A DNA stretch of 64,000 nucleotides from Monocercomonoides exilis. Its lineage: Eukaryota; Preaxostyla; Oxymonadida; Polymastigidae. The stretch spans positions 1,182,501 to 1,246,500 of the forward strand of contig LSRY02000027.1 of assembly GCA_001643675.2 (NCBI GenBank), written 5' to 3'. Position 1 is the first letter of the stretch, and every line of letters starts with the position of its first letter. The position numbers and the translations under genes are program-made. Shown piece after piece: positions 1 through 8,870 of the stretch. A model generated the notes under the pieces. It did not search any database and was not told the DNA's origin. It worked only from the letters and a program-made list of their open reading frames with translations.

Positions 1-189
1 TGCTGCAAGACGGAGATGGACAGAATGCTGTCGAATACCGAGAAAGTGACAATGCCAAGGTGTGTCCTATTCAATCGACAGATAGTTACAAGAACGGAAC
101 CCGCAGAAGTTTGCGAGAACATCGAAGATGTACTGAGCCCGTTCGATTGAGAAAAGAGAATAAATCAAGGAATCTCGAGAGACTACGAG

Positions 190-2292
190 ATGGGAACATG
201 GAGAGAGAACACAGAAGGAGACTCCGTATATTCCAGCAGGACAAGACAGAAGAACGATCGGAAATCCGGGAAGGAGGAAGAGAAAAAAGTATTGAGAGCT
301 TCTCGGACTGTCTTCGAGTCCCCAATTGGGAGTTTTCAGGAACAAAACTTGTGGAGAGCTATTGTAGATATTCTCGAAGAAGAAGAGAATACACAGACGC
401 AACTTGGCCACAAGACGCCAGGAGTGAGGGAGAGTATAGTGATTGGACCGTTGAAGGAGCCTCTTCCTGGGAGACTAGTGAACAGGCTGAGCGAGTGGAA
501 GAAGATTGGGGGAGACAAACTAGTGAGCCGTGGTATAAGAGCTCGATGGAAAAGTCCCCAATCCCCAATCTCATTCAAGGAGAGAAAACACAGACAAGAT
601 TTTCGTGGGACGACGGAAATGATGAACAATTATTTATCCCTCTTGGAGGAGGAATTGAAGGAAGGAGTGGTGAAGCCCATACTGGAGTCGGAGGTGAAGT
701 GGTTCAACACAACATTCATGGTGATTAAGAAGAACGGAAAGTGGAGGAAGATTCTGGATTGCAGTGTGTTGAACGAGGAAGAACTGGGAAAATAGTTAAA
801 GATGGATTCCCGGGAAACAGCGGTGGAACTCCTGGAGGAGAACGACTGGATGACTACTCTCGACATATCGAGTGCTTATCAACATGTCAAAGTGGACGAG
901 CAATTCAGTCCCTATCTGTGCTTCAGCTTTCAAAGTCAATGCTACGCTAACGTAGGGATGTCCTTTGAAGCAAAGGATGCGCCCAGAGTATTCACGAAGA
1001 TAATGAGAAAAGCGGCGTCATATATCAGAGAAAAGTGGAGAGTGAAGCGAGTAATATGTATGGACGACACACTCCTCATGCACCCAGACAAGGAAGTTTT
1101 GAGATTGATCTCACAGGAGATAGCCCAGTTCCTGAGAGATCTGGGCTGGAATCTGTCGGAAGAGAAACTGAAATTGGAACCCACAAGGAGCGTGGAGTTT
1201 TTGGGATGGTTGTGGAACTCAGAGAAGATGGAAGTGACACTCCAAGAAAGGAAGAGAGTGCTGCTCCTGGAGGATGTGCGTACCTGGATAGCACTGGCAA
1301 AGAAGAGGAGTGGACTGAACACGAGAGACTTAGCAGCACTACTCGGGAGGCTGAACTTCGTGAGACTGCAACACCCACCAGCGAGTTTGTGGATGAAGCG
1401 CATGCAATACGTGCTGAGGCAGGCAATAGCCCGCGGAGGCTGGAATGGAGCGGTGATACCCAACCCAATGTTGTTGGGAGAGTTTACACATTGGAGGAGA
1501 ACACTGCTCGAGAACAGACCAAGGAGTCTGAAGAGAAGGAACAGACCAACAGAATTAGCAACGGATGAGTCAGAGCTGGGATGGGGTGCAGTGTTAACAG
1601 TTCCGATTCTGAGCAGAGAGGAGAAGATATATGCCCATGGAAGATGGACCCTCCAGGAGAGTGCGTTAGCGATGAACGAAAAAAAGTCCAGAGCAGTGTT
1701 GAGGACTATAGGAAGGAAAGGAGCATGGCTGCAACAACAGAAGATAGATCATATTCGTCTGAAGACAGACAATATGTCCACGAGATGGACGATACAGCAG
1801 AAGAGGGGAGTGCCATCGCTCATTCCAACACTGAGAGCATTAGAGAAGAAATTGAACAACCTGGACATTACGATACAAACAAAACACCTTCCGGGAGGAC
1901 AGAATACAGAAGCAGATGCACTCAGCCGGATGGCGAAAAAGCCGGACTATGCACTGAGGGGGAAGAAAGTCGCAGAGATATTGCAAATAGTCTCAGCGAG
2001 AACACTTGATTCAATTTCAAAACTGATTGCTCAGGTTCCCTGCGGAAGTACTTGGAGACTATCCTCTCAGAGAAGGAAGAGAGAGATAGAAACGCAAGAA
2101 AACGAGATAGTGACAGTCCACCCGTTCCTGAGAAATATTGGACGGAACCTGAAAGAGAAGATGAACGAATCTCAGAGGGAACTAACGATTCTGATTCTGC
2201 CAGCCTGGCGGGGGCAGACCTGGACCCCGCTTCTGCAGCCTGGGCATTTGATAAAGACGCTGGGGACCTTTCAGGAGTGCATGACACAGTGA
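190..2292 (+). pseudogene. DIRS-type reverse transcriptase / RNase H polyprotein, interrupted by a TAG
   Basis: One reading frame runs through the region, broken by a TAG at 793-795 with the same frame resuming at once. The N-terminal part carries the DIRS-like GRLVNRLSEW stretch and an FMVIKKNGKWRKILD motif (RT domain start). After the stop come TTLDISSAYQHV (first catalytic Asp), and CMDDTLLM near 1055-1085, the YxDD-type active site with Cys-Met before the Asp pair, then an EFLGW motif. RNase H follows near 1552: a TDESELGWGAVL Asp motif, an ESALAMNEKKSRAV Glu helix, LKTDNMS, and a final ADALSRM. The end holds LILPAWRGQTWTPLL, typical just before the recombinase in DIRS. Known family role: copying element RNA into DNA. 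The TAG makes a full product unlikely unless read through. Confidence 0.82.
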
Positions 2293-2432
2293 GCGAAGAT
2301 GAGAAGGGAAGGCTGGAAATAACCCCCCGGAGAGGAAATAAGCGTAATTCTGGAGAGGAAAATATCCCAGGAATGGACATCTTCCTAACATTGTGAGAAC
2401 ACGTTTGAGCAAAGGACATAGCAGCAGCAATA

Positions 2433-3513
2433 TTGAGAAATCAGAGGAGAGAAAAAGATACGTGGAGAGAGCTGCGAAGATTCAAGCAATTCCTTGATAG
2501 AGAGAGCATGGATGATACGGACACTCTCACAAACAAAGGTGCAAAATGGATTATGGCAGAGTTCACTGAAACACTTTCGAATACGAACTTCTCAAGTGGA
2601 GTGATTCATCAGACAGTTCACAAAGTTCTGGATTCTATTTCCCTTTTCAGAGAGACTAAGATGTATGTAAAAGATATTGATTCATTTCCTAAAAATTTAT
2701 GTTAGAGATAAGCCGAGGTGGGGCAAACAATATAAATCAACGCAGGAATTTACCATAAAAACAAAAGGGGGAAGACACCACATATAACTCAACAGACACA
2801 CAAGCACCACAGAGGAGAGCCTCTATCCTCACAGAAATTTTGTTACGTTTGAGCCAGCTGAGCTGGAGAGATTGAGAGGGGAGACAACGATGCTTAAAGA
2901 TAACTTTGTCCAGACACAAGTATGAGCCAAGATGTCGGGAGGGGTGAAGGTTAAGGTTATCATAAACAGACATCCAAACACACGTATTGATTCTGTTTTA
3001 GCGCTCCAACGTTGGATGGATTATACAAAGACAACTTTAAAAGACGAACATGTGTGGTTCGATATTAGTGAGAATCAACCTGCAAATTTGCAGAGAATCA
3101 AAGAAGAGTTAACAGCGATTCTGAGAGAGAACGGAATACCCGACTCATTCACCGCGTGCTCGATTTGACATGAAGTGATAACACACTTTGCAAGACAACA
3201 AGATGCAGATTGGAAGGCGATCAATGCTTATGCGAGATTGGCACCAAGTTCGAGAGTGGTGCAGGAATATAATACAGTTTTCCGATGCAAGACACAAAAT
3301 GGATCCTGGAGACAATCAGCGGCCCAGCACCTCGGATTGGAGAAGAAAACAAGCCTGATAAGAGTGGAGAAGCGAAGGAGGGAAGGCTCAAGATTGCAGA
3401 TAAAGATTGGAAAGATCGCACCGAGGAATTACAAAAAGCGGGATTTGAAGAAGGGAAGAAGCTTACGAGAAAGCGATCAAGAGGAAGAAAGAAGCTGCCG
3501 AATGGAGAAGTGA
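2433..3513 (+). pseudogene. Tyrosine recombinase of the DIRS element, frameshifted and catalytically broken
   Basis: An N-terminal helical part (2433-2705) is followed in a second frame by LRLSQLSWRD near 2843-2870, matching the first catalytic Arg box of tyrosine recombinases. A third stretch (2932-3168, resuming at 3175) has VLALQRWMDYTK, then the C-terminal box SI-stop-HEVITHFARQ, then ARLAPSSRVVQEYN, which holds the Tyr in the nucleophile position. The stop is TGA exactly where the second catalytic Arg (H-x-x-R) is expected, consistent with a CGA to TGA change, and the preceding His position is Cys. The enzyme would integrate the circular DNA intermediate; this copy cannot. The assignment rests on box order and spacing. 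Confidence 0.7.
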
Positions 3514-3824
3514 GAAGAGGTGAAATGGCTCAGTCACGAAGCTCAACACCCCGACAACCGAGTCGCCAGAAGATACCCTCCATTATACCCAGAAACATCA
3601 GTGAGCTGACTGGAGAGAAGGATCCAACTCCACTGAAGAAGAGAGGAAAAGATCGGAAGAGGCGTAGTGGAAGAAGAATTGGACAGATAGGTAATGACAC
3701 GGAAAATGCAGGGGCCAGGCCTCTGTCGCTTCAGAAATACACCAAGAGATGCAGGGTGAAGAGCAGGAGTGCAGCACCATCACACGTACGCTCTCAACTC
3801 ATCCGCCGCACTAGAGCGTGCTAG
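3285..3824 (+). other. Basic open frame of 179 codons inside the DIRS 3' region
   Basis: An uninterrupted, very Lys/Arg-rich frame overlaps the end of the recombinase and runs into the internal repeat. It could be an accessory protein frame of the element or simply an open frame caused by purine-rich sequence. I recognise no domain and no motif. The alternative frame ending at 3513 is the better recombinase C-terminus. Confidence 0.2.
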
Positions 3825-3872
3825 GAAGGGGGTTTTTGATCACACATACGGAAAGAAAAGGGATTTCGAGAC

Positions 3873-3966
3873 TCATTATTGAGGAGCAAACCTGCTCCTT
3901 GCGTTTGTAGATTCTCTCCATTGCGAATTGATAAAAACGCAGCGAGACAAGTTTGCTCCGAGATAA
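3873..3966. repeat. Internal complementary region (near-palindrome) of the DIRS element
   Basis: A segment beginning CATTATTGAGGAGCAAACCT is followed about 30 nt later by its imperfect reverse complement (GCAGCGAGACAAGTTTGCTC, ending AGATAATAC). The two arms share the core GGAGCAAAC and an end GCGTTT. In DIRS elements the internal complementary region carries copies of both termini and is the template for closing the DNA circle. The match to the terminal copy at 4585-4621 supports this reading. Confidence 0.65.
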
Positions 3967-4584
3967 TACAAATGGAGATGGAGAGACTCAAAGAGGCTGG
4001 GTGCGTAAGAGAGAAACATATTAGGAAGAATATGAAGAGGAAAAGGGGGAGATAGCAGAGGAGATAGAAAAAGAATAACCGAACAGAAAGATCCAGCACG
4101 CCTAAACCTGTGTTGAGAAACAGGGAATGAATAAAAAGTATTTAGAAGGATCCTACTCCTTTTTTTGGTGTCGAACAAATGCAAGGAGAAGAATCAGACT
4201 GACCCACACAATGCGTGGTGGGTGGATTAGCTCTGCTGGATTAGCAGAAGAGCGGGAGGCCGAGCACATCACATGCAGTTTTCTTTTCCACGCCTCGTTA
4301 AAGCAAGAGTGGTTTTTCTTTCTGCTCCGTTTTGAGCATTCGCCTCTCCGAATCCCTGTACAGCCTGCAGGAGACAGCTCCGAGTGTCAACGTCCCCTAC
4401 CCTCTGGTCTTCAAGAACATGGAAAAAGGCGAAGTCTGTTGTGAAGTGAAGCGGACAATGCATTATTTTATTTCACAATTTTTTATGTTATTGTTTTGTT
4501 TTTATCTCGCCCCTTTTTTTCCACTTCATATTTGGGAGGGCGAAGTTCTCACTTAAACCACCCATGATTTAAATTATTGCTCAT

Positions 4585-4621
4585 TATTTCGGAGCAAACC
4601 TGTCTCTCTGCGTTTATAATT
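4585..4621 (+). repeat. Right terminal repeat end of the DIRS element
   Basis: CATTATTTCGGAGCAAACCT followed by GTCTCTCTGCGTTTAT closely repeats the arms of the internal palindrome at 3873-3966. Directly after it, from about 4626, sequence homologous to exon 2 of the repeat gene family begins, so this is the element/host boundary. Confidence 0.6.
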
Positions 4622-4625
4622 AAAT

Positions 4626-5822
4626 TTGTTTTCACAATAGAAATATTCAATAAAATGAATGAAATGATTGCAGAAAAGAAACTTTCGATGGAAAATGCAT
4701 TATTCTTGCTGAAACATATTGGGTATTTCATCGCATTGAAAAATATACTGATCGAAGGCTTTGAATATTCTTTGCTGAAAGCAAGATTTGAGAAGATAAT
4801 ATTTGAGGAATATGAAAAAGGAGATGGAATGGATGAAAATCGGCTGGTTGATCTTTTCGAATGTTTTTTGATATTATGTTTTAACTGTATTTTTGATGAG
4901 TCACTTTTAATCTGTGTGCCTTGTCTGCTGAATGTTGCGTTGAAGAAAGAAAAAGACGAGGAGACTCAAAAAGAAGTGGAAATGGCTCTTTTGGTGCTGA
5001 GTTGTCATGATGAATTTTATGTTTGAGCACTTTTTTTCTTTTTTGACGTTTCTGATTTTTATTTCAATTTTTTATTTGAAACAGCCAGAAGAAATGTATA
5101 TGAATGAAACAAAAGAAATCATTCAGTATCATCAAGAACATCACAATTTGACGCAACTTGCATATCAATCTGCTTGGAGGATTTTGATTATTCTATCGCT
5201 CAGCACAAATTACATTGTAGACGTTATTGCGGATGAGATGAATTTTGTGAGAGAGGCAAGAAGAGAACTGGAAGAATTGGCAAAGTGTGTTGATTGGAAG
5301 AGAGAAAAAGAAGAGAAAATAAAAGGAAAAGGGAGGAAAGAAGAACTTGTTTTGTTGAGATGGCTTTCTTCGATTTTCAGTTTGTTTCAAACGAATATAT
5401 CGACGAATGAAGAATTTGCTGGACTTATCAGCAGTCTTGTTCAGGTATTTAGGTCTGCGAAGGATGAATGCAGAGAAGCAAGCAACTGGTGCATTTATTT
5501 ATTTGAAGAAGTTGCAAAAAATAGATCTGTGGTGGTTGAAAACTTGCTGAAAGACAAGGCAACTGATGCTGTTTTGGAGGAGATTCAGCGGCCAACGTTG
5601 AACGAAAGAGTGGTATTTGAATGCTTGGAATTCTTCATCCATATTTCAAAGGAATTGAAAGAAAAAGAAGAAAAAGAAGAAGAAGAAGAAGCGAAAAGAA
5701 AGGCAATGATACTGGAGTTGTTTGAAAGACTGGAAGAAGAAGGATACGAAGATATCATCATAAGCATTCAAAAAAATATTAGTTACATTTTTAAAGATGA
5801 TGACGTATTTATTTATCTTTGA
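4626..5822 (+). pseudogene. Armadillo-like repeat family, copy 1, 5'-truncated by the DIRS element
   Basis: Not a recognised named gene. Two exons are visible: 4626-5020 and 5085-5822, with a 64-nt GTTTGA...ACAG intron in the same place and phase (0) as in the other three copies. Homology to them starts at the residues VFTIEIFNKMNEMI; exon 1 and the first third of exon 2 are missing and replaced by the transposon end. Exon 3 opens with MNETKEIIQYHQEHHNLTQL and carries an armadillo-like stretch (NLLKDKATDAVLEEIQ). The last 31 residues are almost identical to copy 2, including most nucleotides, and end in TGA. A start codon in the transposon could in principle give a shortened protein; otherwise it is a dead copy. 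Confidence 0.75.
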
Positions 5823-6045
5823 ATATTTTTGTTTATTTTGTGAATGCTTAAGGAAATGAAGTGCTGTGAATATCGTTGAACCGAAATTCAATTCTTATTT
5901 CTTTTTGTTTCATTTCATATGATGAAGTTTATTCTTTTGAGCGGTTTGTTTTCCTTTTTTGATGAAACAAAAAAAAATAAATACAATGATTTAAGCCAAC
6001 AGTTTTTTTTAGAAATAATATTTCAATTTTTTTACACTCAAATAA

Positions 6046-6047
<2 letters not shown>

Positions 6048-6099
<52 letters not shown>
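6048..6099 (+). repeat. 52-nt homopolymer A tract preceded by AATAAATAAA
   Basis: An uninterrupted run of 52 A residues starts right after AATAAATA, about 225 nt past the stop codon of repeat-family copy 1. The look is that of a poly(A) tail after a polyadenylation signal, but copy 1 still has its intron, so it is not a spliced retrocopy. The exact length is likely to be uncertain in any assembly. Confidence 0.85.
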
Positions 6100-6101
<2 letters not shown>

Positions 6102-6499
6102 GAAAAGGTTTTCTTTTTTTGTGTTCAATTTCTCTTTATCCTCTAGAAAAGAAAATCCAAAGATAAAACACAAATCCAACTACAAAGAAAAACTTTAGAA
6201 GTGTTTTATTCTTCAAGTGCAAGTGCTGTCTGTGATTACCTTTTTTGTTTATTCACATTAATTTTTAATGACTTTCCATTTGAAAATGAATCAATAATTC
6301 AAAAACAGACGGCATAATGGAATTATATCGAAGTACTCAAAACTTTTATTTTTCTATTGAGACATATTTATTTGTGTATTCTTACAATCTTTATGTTATT
6401 TAAAATGCAAGAATATGGCAAGCATTTTTTTTAATGAAAAAATAAAAATTTGGGTGAAACTAACGATTTATTGGTTAGATCAAAAAAAATTCTGTGAAA

Positions 6500-6975
6500 A
6501 TGGCGTATCCTGAAGATAAAAAAGATCATAATTTTGAACTTTTGAAAACATTTACTGATGAAGAAAAGGCTTGGAAATTGTTTAATAGATTTGTTTTACA
6601 AGACAAACATCCTGAGTGTGCTATTCACCATAAGAGTTTGGCTTTATTGAATGAAAAAGGAACTTAAAGATATTGGATGTGCTTCAAATGTGACAAAAAA
6701 CGGACAGTTTTCAAAAATACGAGATTAGAAAACAACAAAATTGGCCTGGGCAAATTCTTGTTTATAGTTTTATTTTTATGGCAAGGTCTAATGCAAACTC
6801 AAATAAGCTCTATTATGGAAGTTGATCCAAAAATTGTGGGATATTGGAGTAGTGTTTTACGTTTTGAGTACATGAATATCATTAATCGAAACACTATCAT
6901 GATTGGTGGCGTTGGAAAAACAGTTGAAATCGACGAATGTATTTGGAGAAGAAGAAAGTATAAGAGAGGCTGAAG
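6500..6975 (+). pseudogene. Merlin (IS1595-like) transposase, N-terminal half
   Basis: A frame opens with ATGGCGTATCCTGAAG, is cut by a TAA at 6665-6667 and resumes in frame to a TGA. It holds a zinc-ribbon-like Cys/His pattern (HPECAIHHKS ... YWMCFKCDKKR), a helix-turn-helix-like middle, and the characteristic GKTVEIDECIWRRRKYKRG, which carries the first catalytic Asp of the IS1595/Merlin DDE family. The C-terminal half that should follow (GG-ER box, second Asp, HN-E box) is absent here. Known role: cut-and-paste transposition. This copy is inactive. Confidence 0.75.
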
Positions 6976-7790
6976 AAAAAAGCAGATATGGCACAATCTT
7001 TTTGAAAAGTCGGAAAACTTTAATGTCGAACCCACAAAAGATCACAAATTCGAAAGCTCAATTTATAGGGAAATTTTTATCTCCAATCATTCACAACATT
7101 TTCACAACATTATTCTCAAATGATTTTATGCATTAAAACAAATCACAAACATTTTCCATATTTAAATTTTGTAATGTTTCAGTGATCAATATGAACAATA
7201 ATCTTAAAAAGATTTGATAATAGAACAGAAACACTTCATTAATATTGAGAATGGATAAAGAAATTAGTTTTTCGTTAAGCTGTATGTATTAATATCTCAT
7301 TTAAATTCTTTGCAACCAGCCAAATTTTAAAGTTTGACAAAGCGATGAATGTTGTTTATTTAACAAACCAATCACGAAAATTTTTAATTGAATAATGTAA
7401 CATTCCTTTTCTTGTTGTTTTCAATTCATTTTTGGCTTTATTTGTTTTGAAATCAATATGCATTGTTATTATTAAGCGAAAACTGTGATTTGATGAATTT
7501 AATATGAAATAACGAAATGAAAAAGGAAAGAAAAATAAGAATTACAAATTTGGAAATACCTGTGGAATATTTCTACGCTCAAACAATTGTACCAATCATG
7601 GAAATTGCTTTTCTATTTGTGTGCGAATTTGTGTTCATTGTTTTATTGGAACCTCCAATCCACAGAAAATTTTTAATAAACAAGTAATCGAAAAGCATTC
7701 ATTTTCATCTTCTTCCTATTCCACTTTCTTTTCCTTTCCTCTTCCAATACACTTTCTGCAAACGAACCCACTGATGATACGAAACCAATG
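6976..7790. other. AT-rich stretch without a supportable gene
   Basis: Only short frames with frequent stops are seen in either direction. No repeat, RNA gene or transposon remnant could be recognised. Confidence 0.5.
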
Positions 7791-8760
7791 AACGTTAGCG
7801 TTACCGAAACATTCCTTAATAAACACGACCTTGATGACGATGAGCCTGCAAAAAATGATGATGGAGAAGTGCTAGTGAGGGAAAGCCTCAAATACTCACT
7901 CAATTTGCTTCACAAATTGTTCTTTTCCTCTATTTTTCTTTTTCTTTTTCTTTTTCTTTCTTTCACTACACCTTCGCTGCCCTCCACTTCACCACCGATG
8001 GTTGCCTCAATTTCTCCACCTTGCCACTCTCATCTTTCAATCCTCAAACTTCAACCTCTCTTCTTCTTTTGCTTCGCCTTCGCCTTCGCCTTCTCCTTCT
8101 CTTTTTCATTCATCATCATCATCTTCTTCTTCTTCATTGTCAGCTTCTTCTGATAATTCATCTCTCTTGTCTATATGCATTTGCGACAAATCCTATTCAC
8201 ACAAGGGACTTTCCAACAGGTAAAACGGTAGAATACTTTTCTCTTCTTTTGCAGTGAAAAATTGGAATCTTTATCCATTAGGCTACTTGTCTGCGATAAA
8301 TCATCACATATCAACAATCGTTGGTATCATCTTCAGCACAAAGCAGCAATCCAGCAGTTCAGATAGCCAACATCGACAGCCGCTCAGGTTCTCAAGGTCT
8401 TACACTGCGAACTGTTGCATATGACTCCACAGGCCATATACATATTGACTCTTCCACTTCCACCAACTTGGAAGAGCAGCAGCATCCGCAGTCGCTCCAA
8501 ACTTCACAAGACAACGGTGCATCTTTTGCAATCCAGGAGCAGAATGAATCATTTCATTCTGAAGTTTCTTACCAAAATCAGATGGCGTGCGCGCATCAGT
8601 CTGCTCCTCCTCTGCTATCAATTCCACTGTCAAATGAGTGATGAAATGAATTGGGGAAAGAATACTTTTGTGGAAGCGGAAGCGTATGTGGCGTTGGTGG
8701 CGACGAAGATCAAAGAGATGAAGCAGGCATTGTGGCTTTAAGAACACCGACTCTCATTCA
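7791..8760 (+). other. Coding-like but broken stretch with Ser and pyrimidine tracts
   Basis: From 7788 a frame with acidic, non-repetitive residues (NEPTDDTKPMNVSVTETF, then DLDDDEPAKNDDGE) runs into CTT/TTC-rich DNA that encodes Phe/Leu in one frame and Ser/Pro in another (8002-8223). A further open frame 8321-8641 (rich in Ser, Gln, Asn) has higher GC than its surroundings. No single frame joins them and no domain is recognised. It may be a decayed gene of the Ser-rich type seen elsewhere in the window; real exons with undetected introns cannot be excluded. Confidence 0.3.
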
Positions 8761-8870
8761 TTTGTATACGGAATCGCCGAATTAGCAGGCACATCCTGAA
8801 CAGGGAGAATGTTTGTGGAGGAAGGGAAAGCAGCAGCTGGAAGATGGGGGGAAGTGAAACCAAAGAGACT

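Larger units (their letters stand above)
1..4621 (+). mobile_element. DIRS-type tyrosine-recombinase retrotransposon, decayed, left end outside window
   Basis: Seen in order on the plus strand: reverse transcriptase, RNase H, tyrosine recombinase, then a near-palindromic segment (3873-3966) and a terminal repeat near 4585-4621. This order, and a recombinase instead of an integrase, are diagnostic of DIRS/Ngaro-type retrotransposons. The gag region should lie to the left of base 1. The element is inactive: in-frame stops (793-795, 3166-3168), frameshifts in the recombinase, and lost catalytic residues. Its right end abuts the truncated repeat-family gene at 4626, so the insertion or later deletion probably removed that gene's first exon. 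The exact right border is inferred from repeat similarity, not from a target-site duplication. Confidence 0.75.

Noticed and set aside
3873-3966. CRISPR-like or phage attachment repeats at the DIRS palindrome and other repeated strings.
   Set aside because: There is no array of regularly spaced repeats anywhere in the window, and the sequence is eukaryotic with spliceosomal introns.
4577-6100. Repeat-family copy 1 as a processed retrocopy because of the AATAAA and A52 tract.
   Set aside because: Its intron (5021-5084) is present at the family position, so it was not copied from spliced mRNA.
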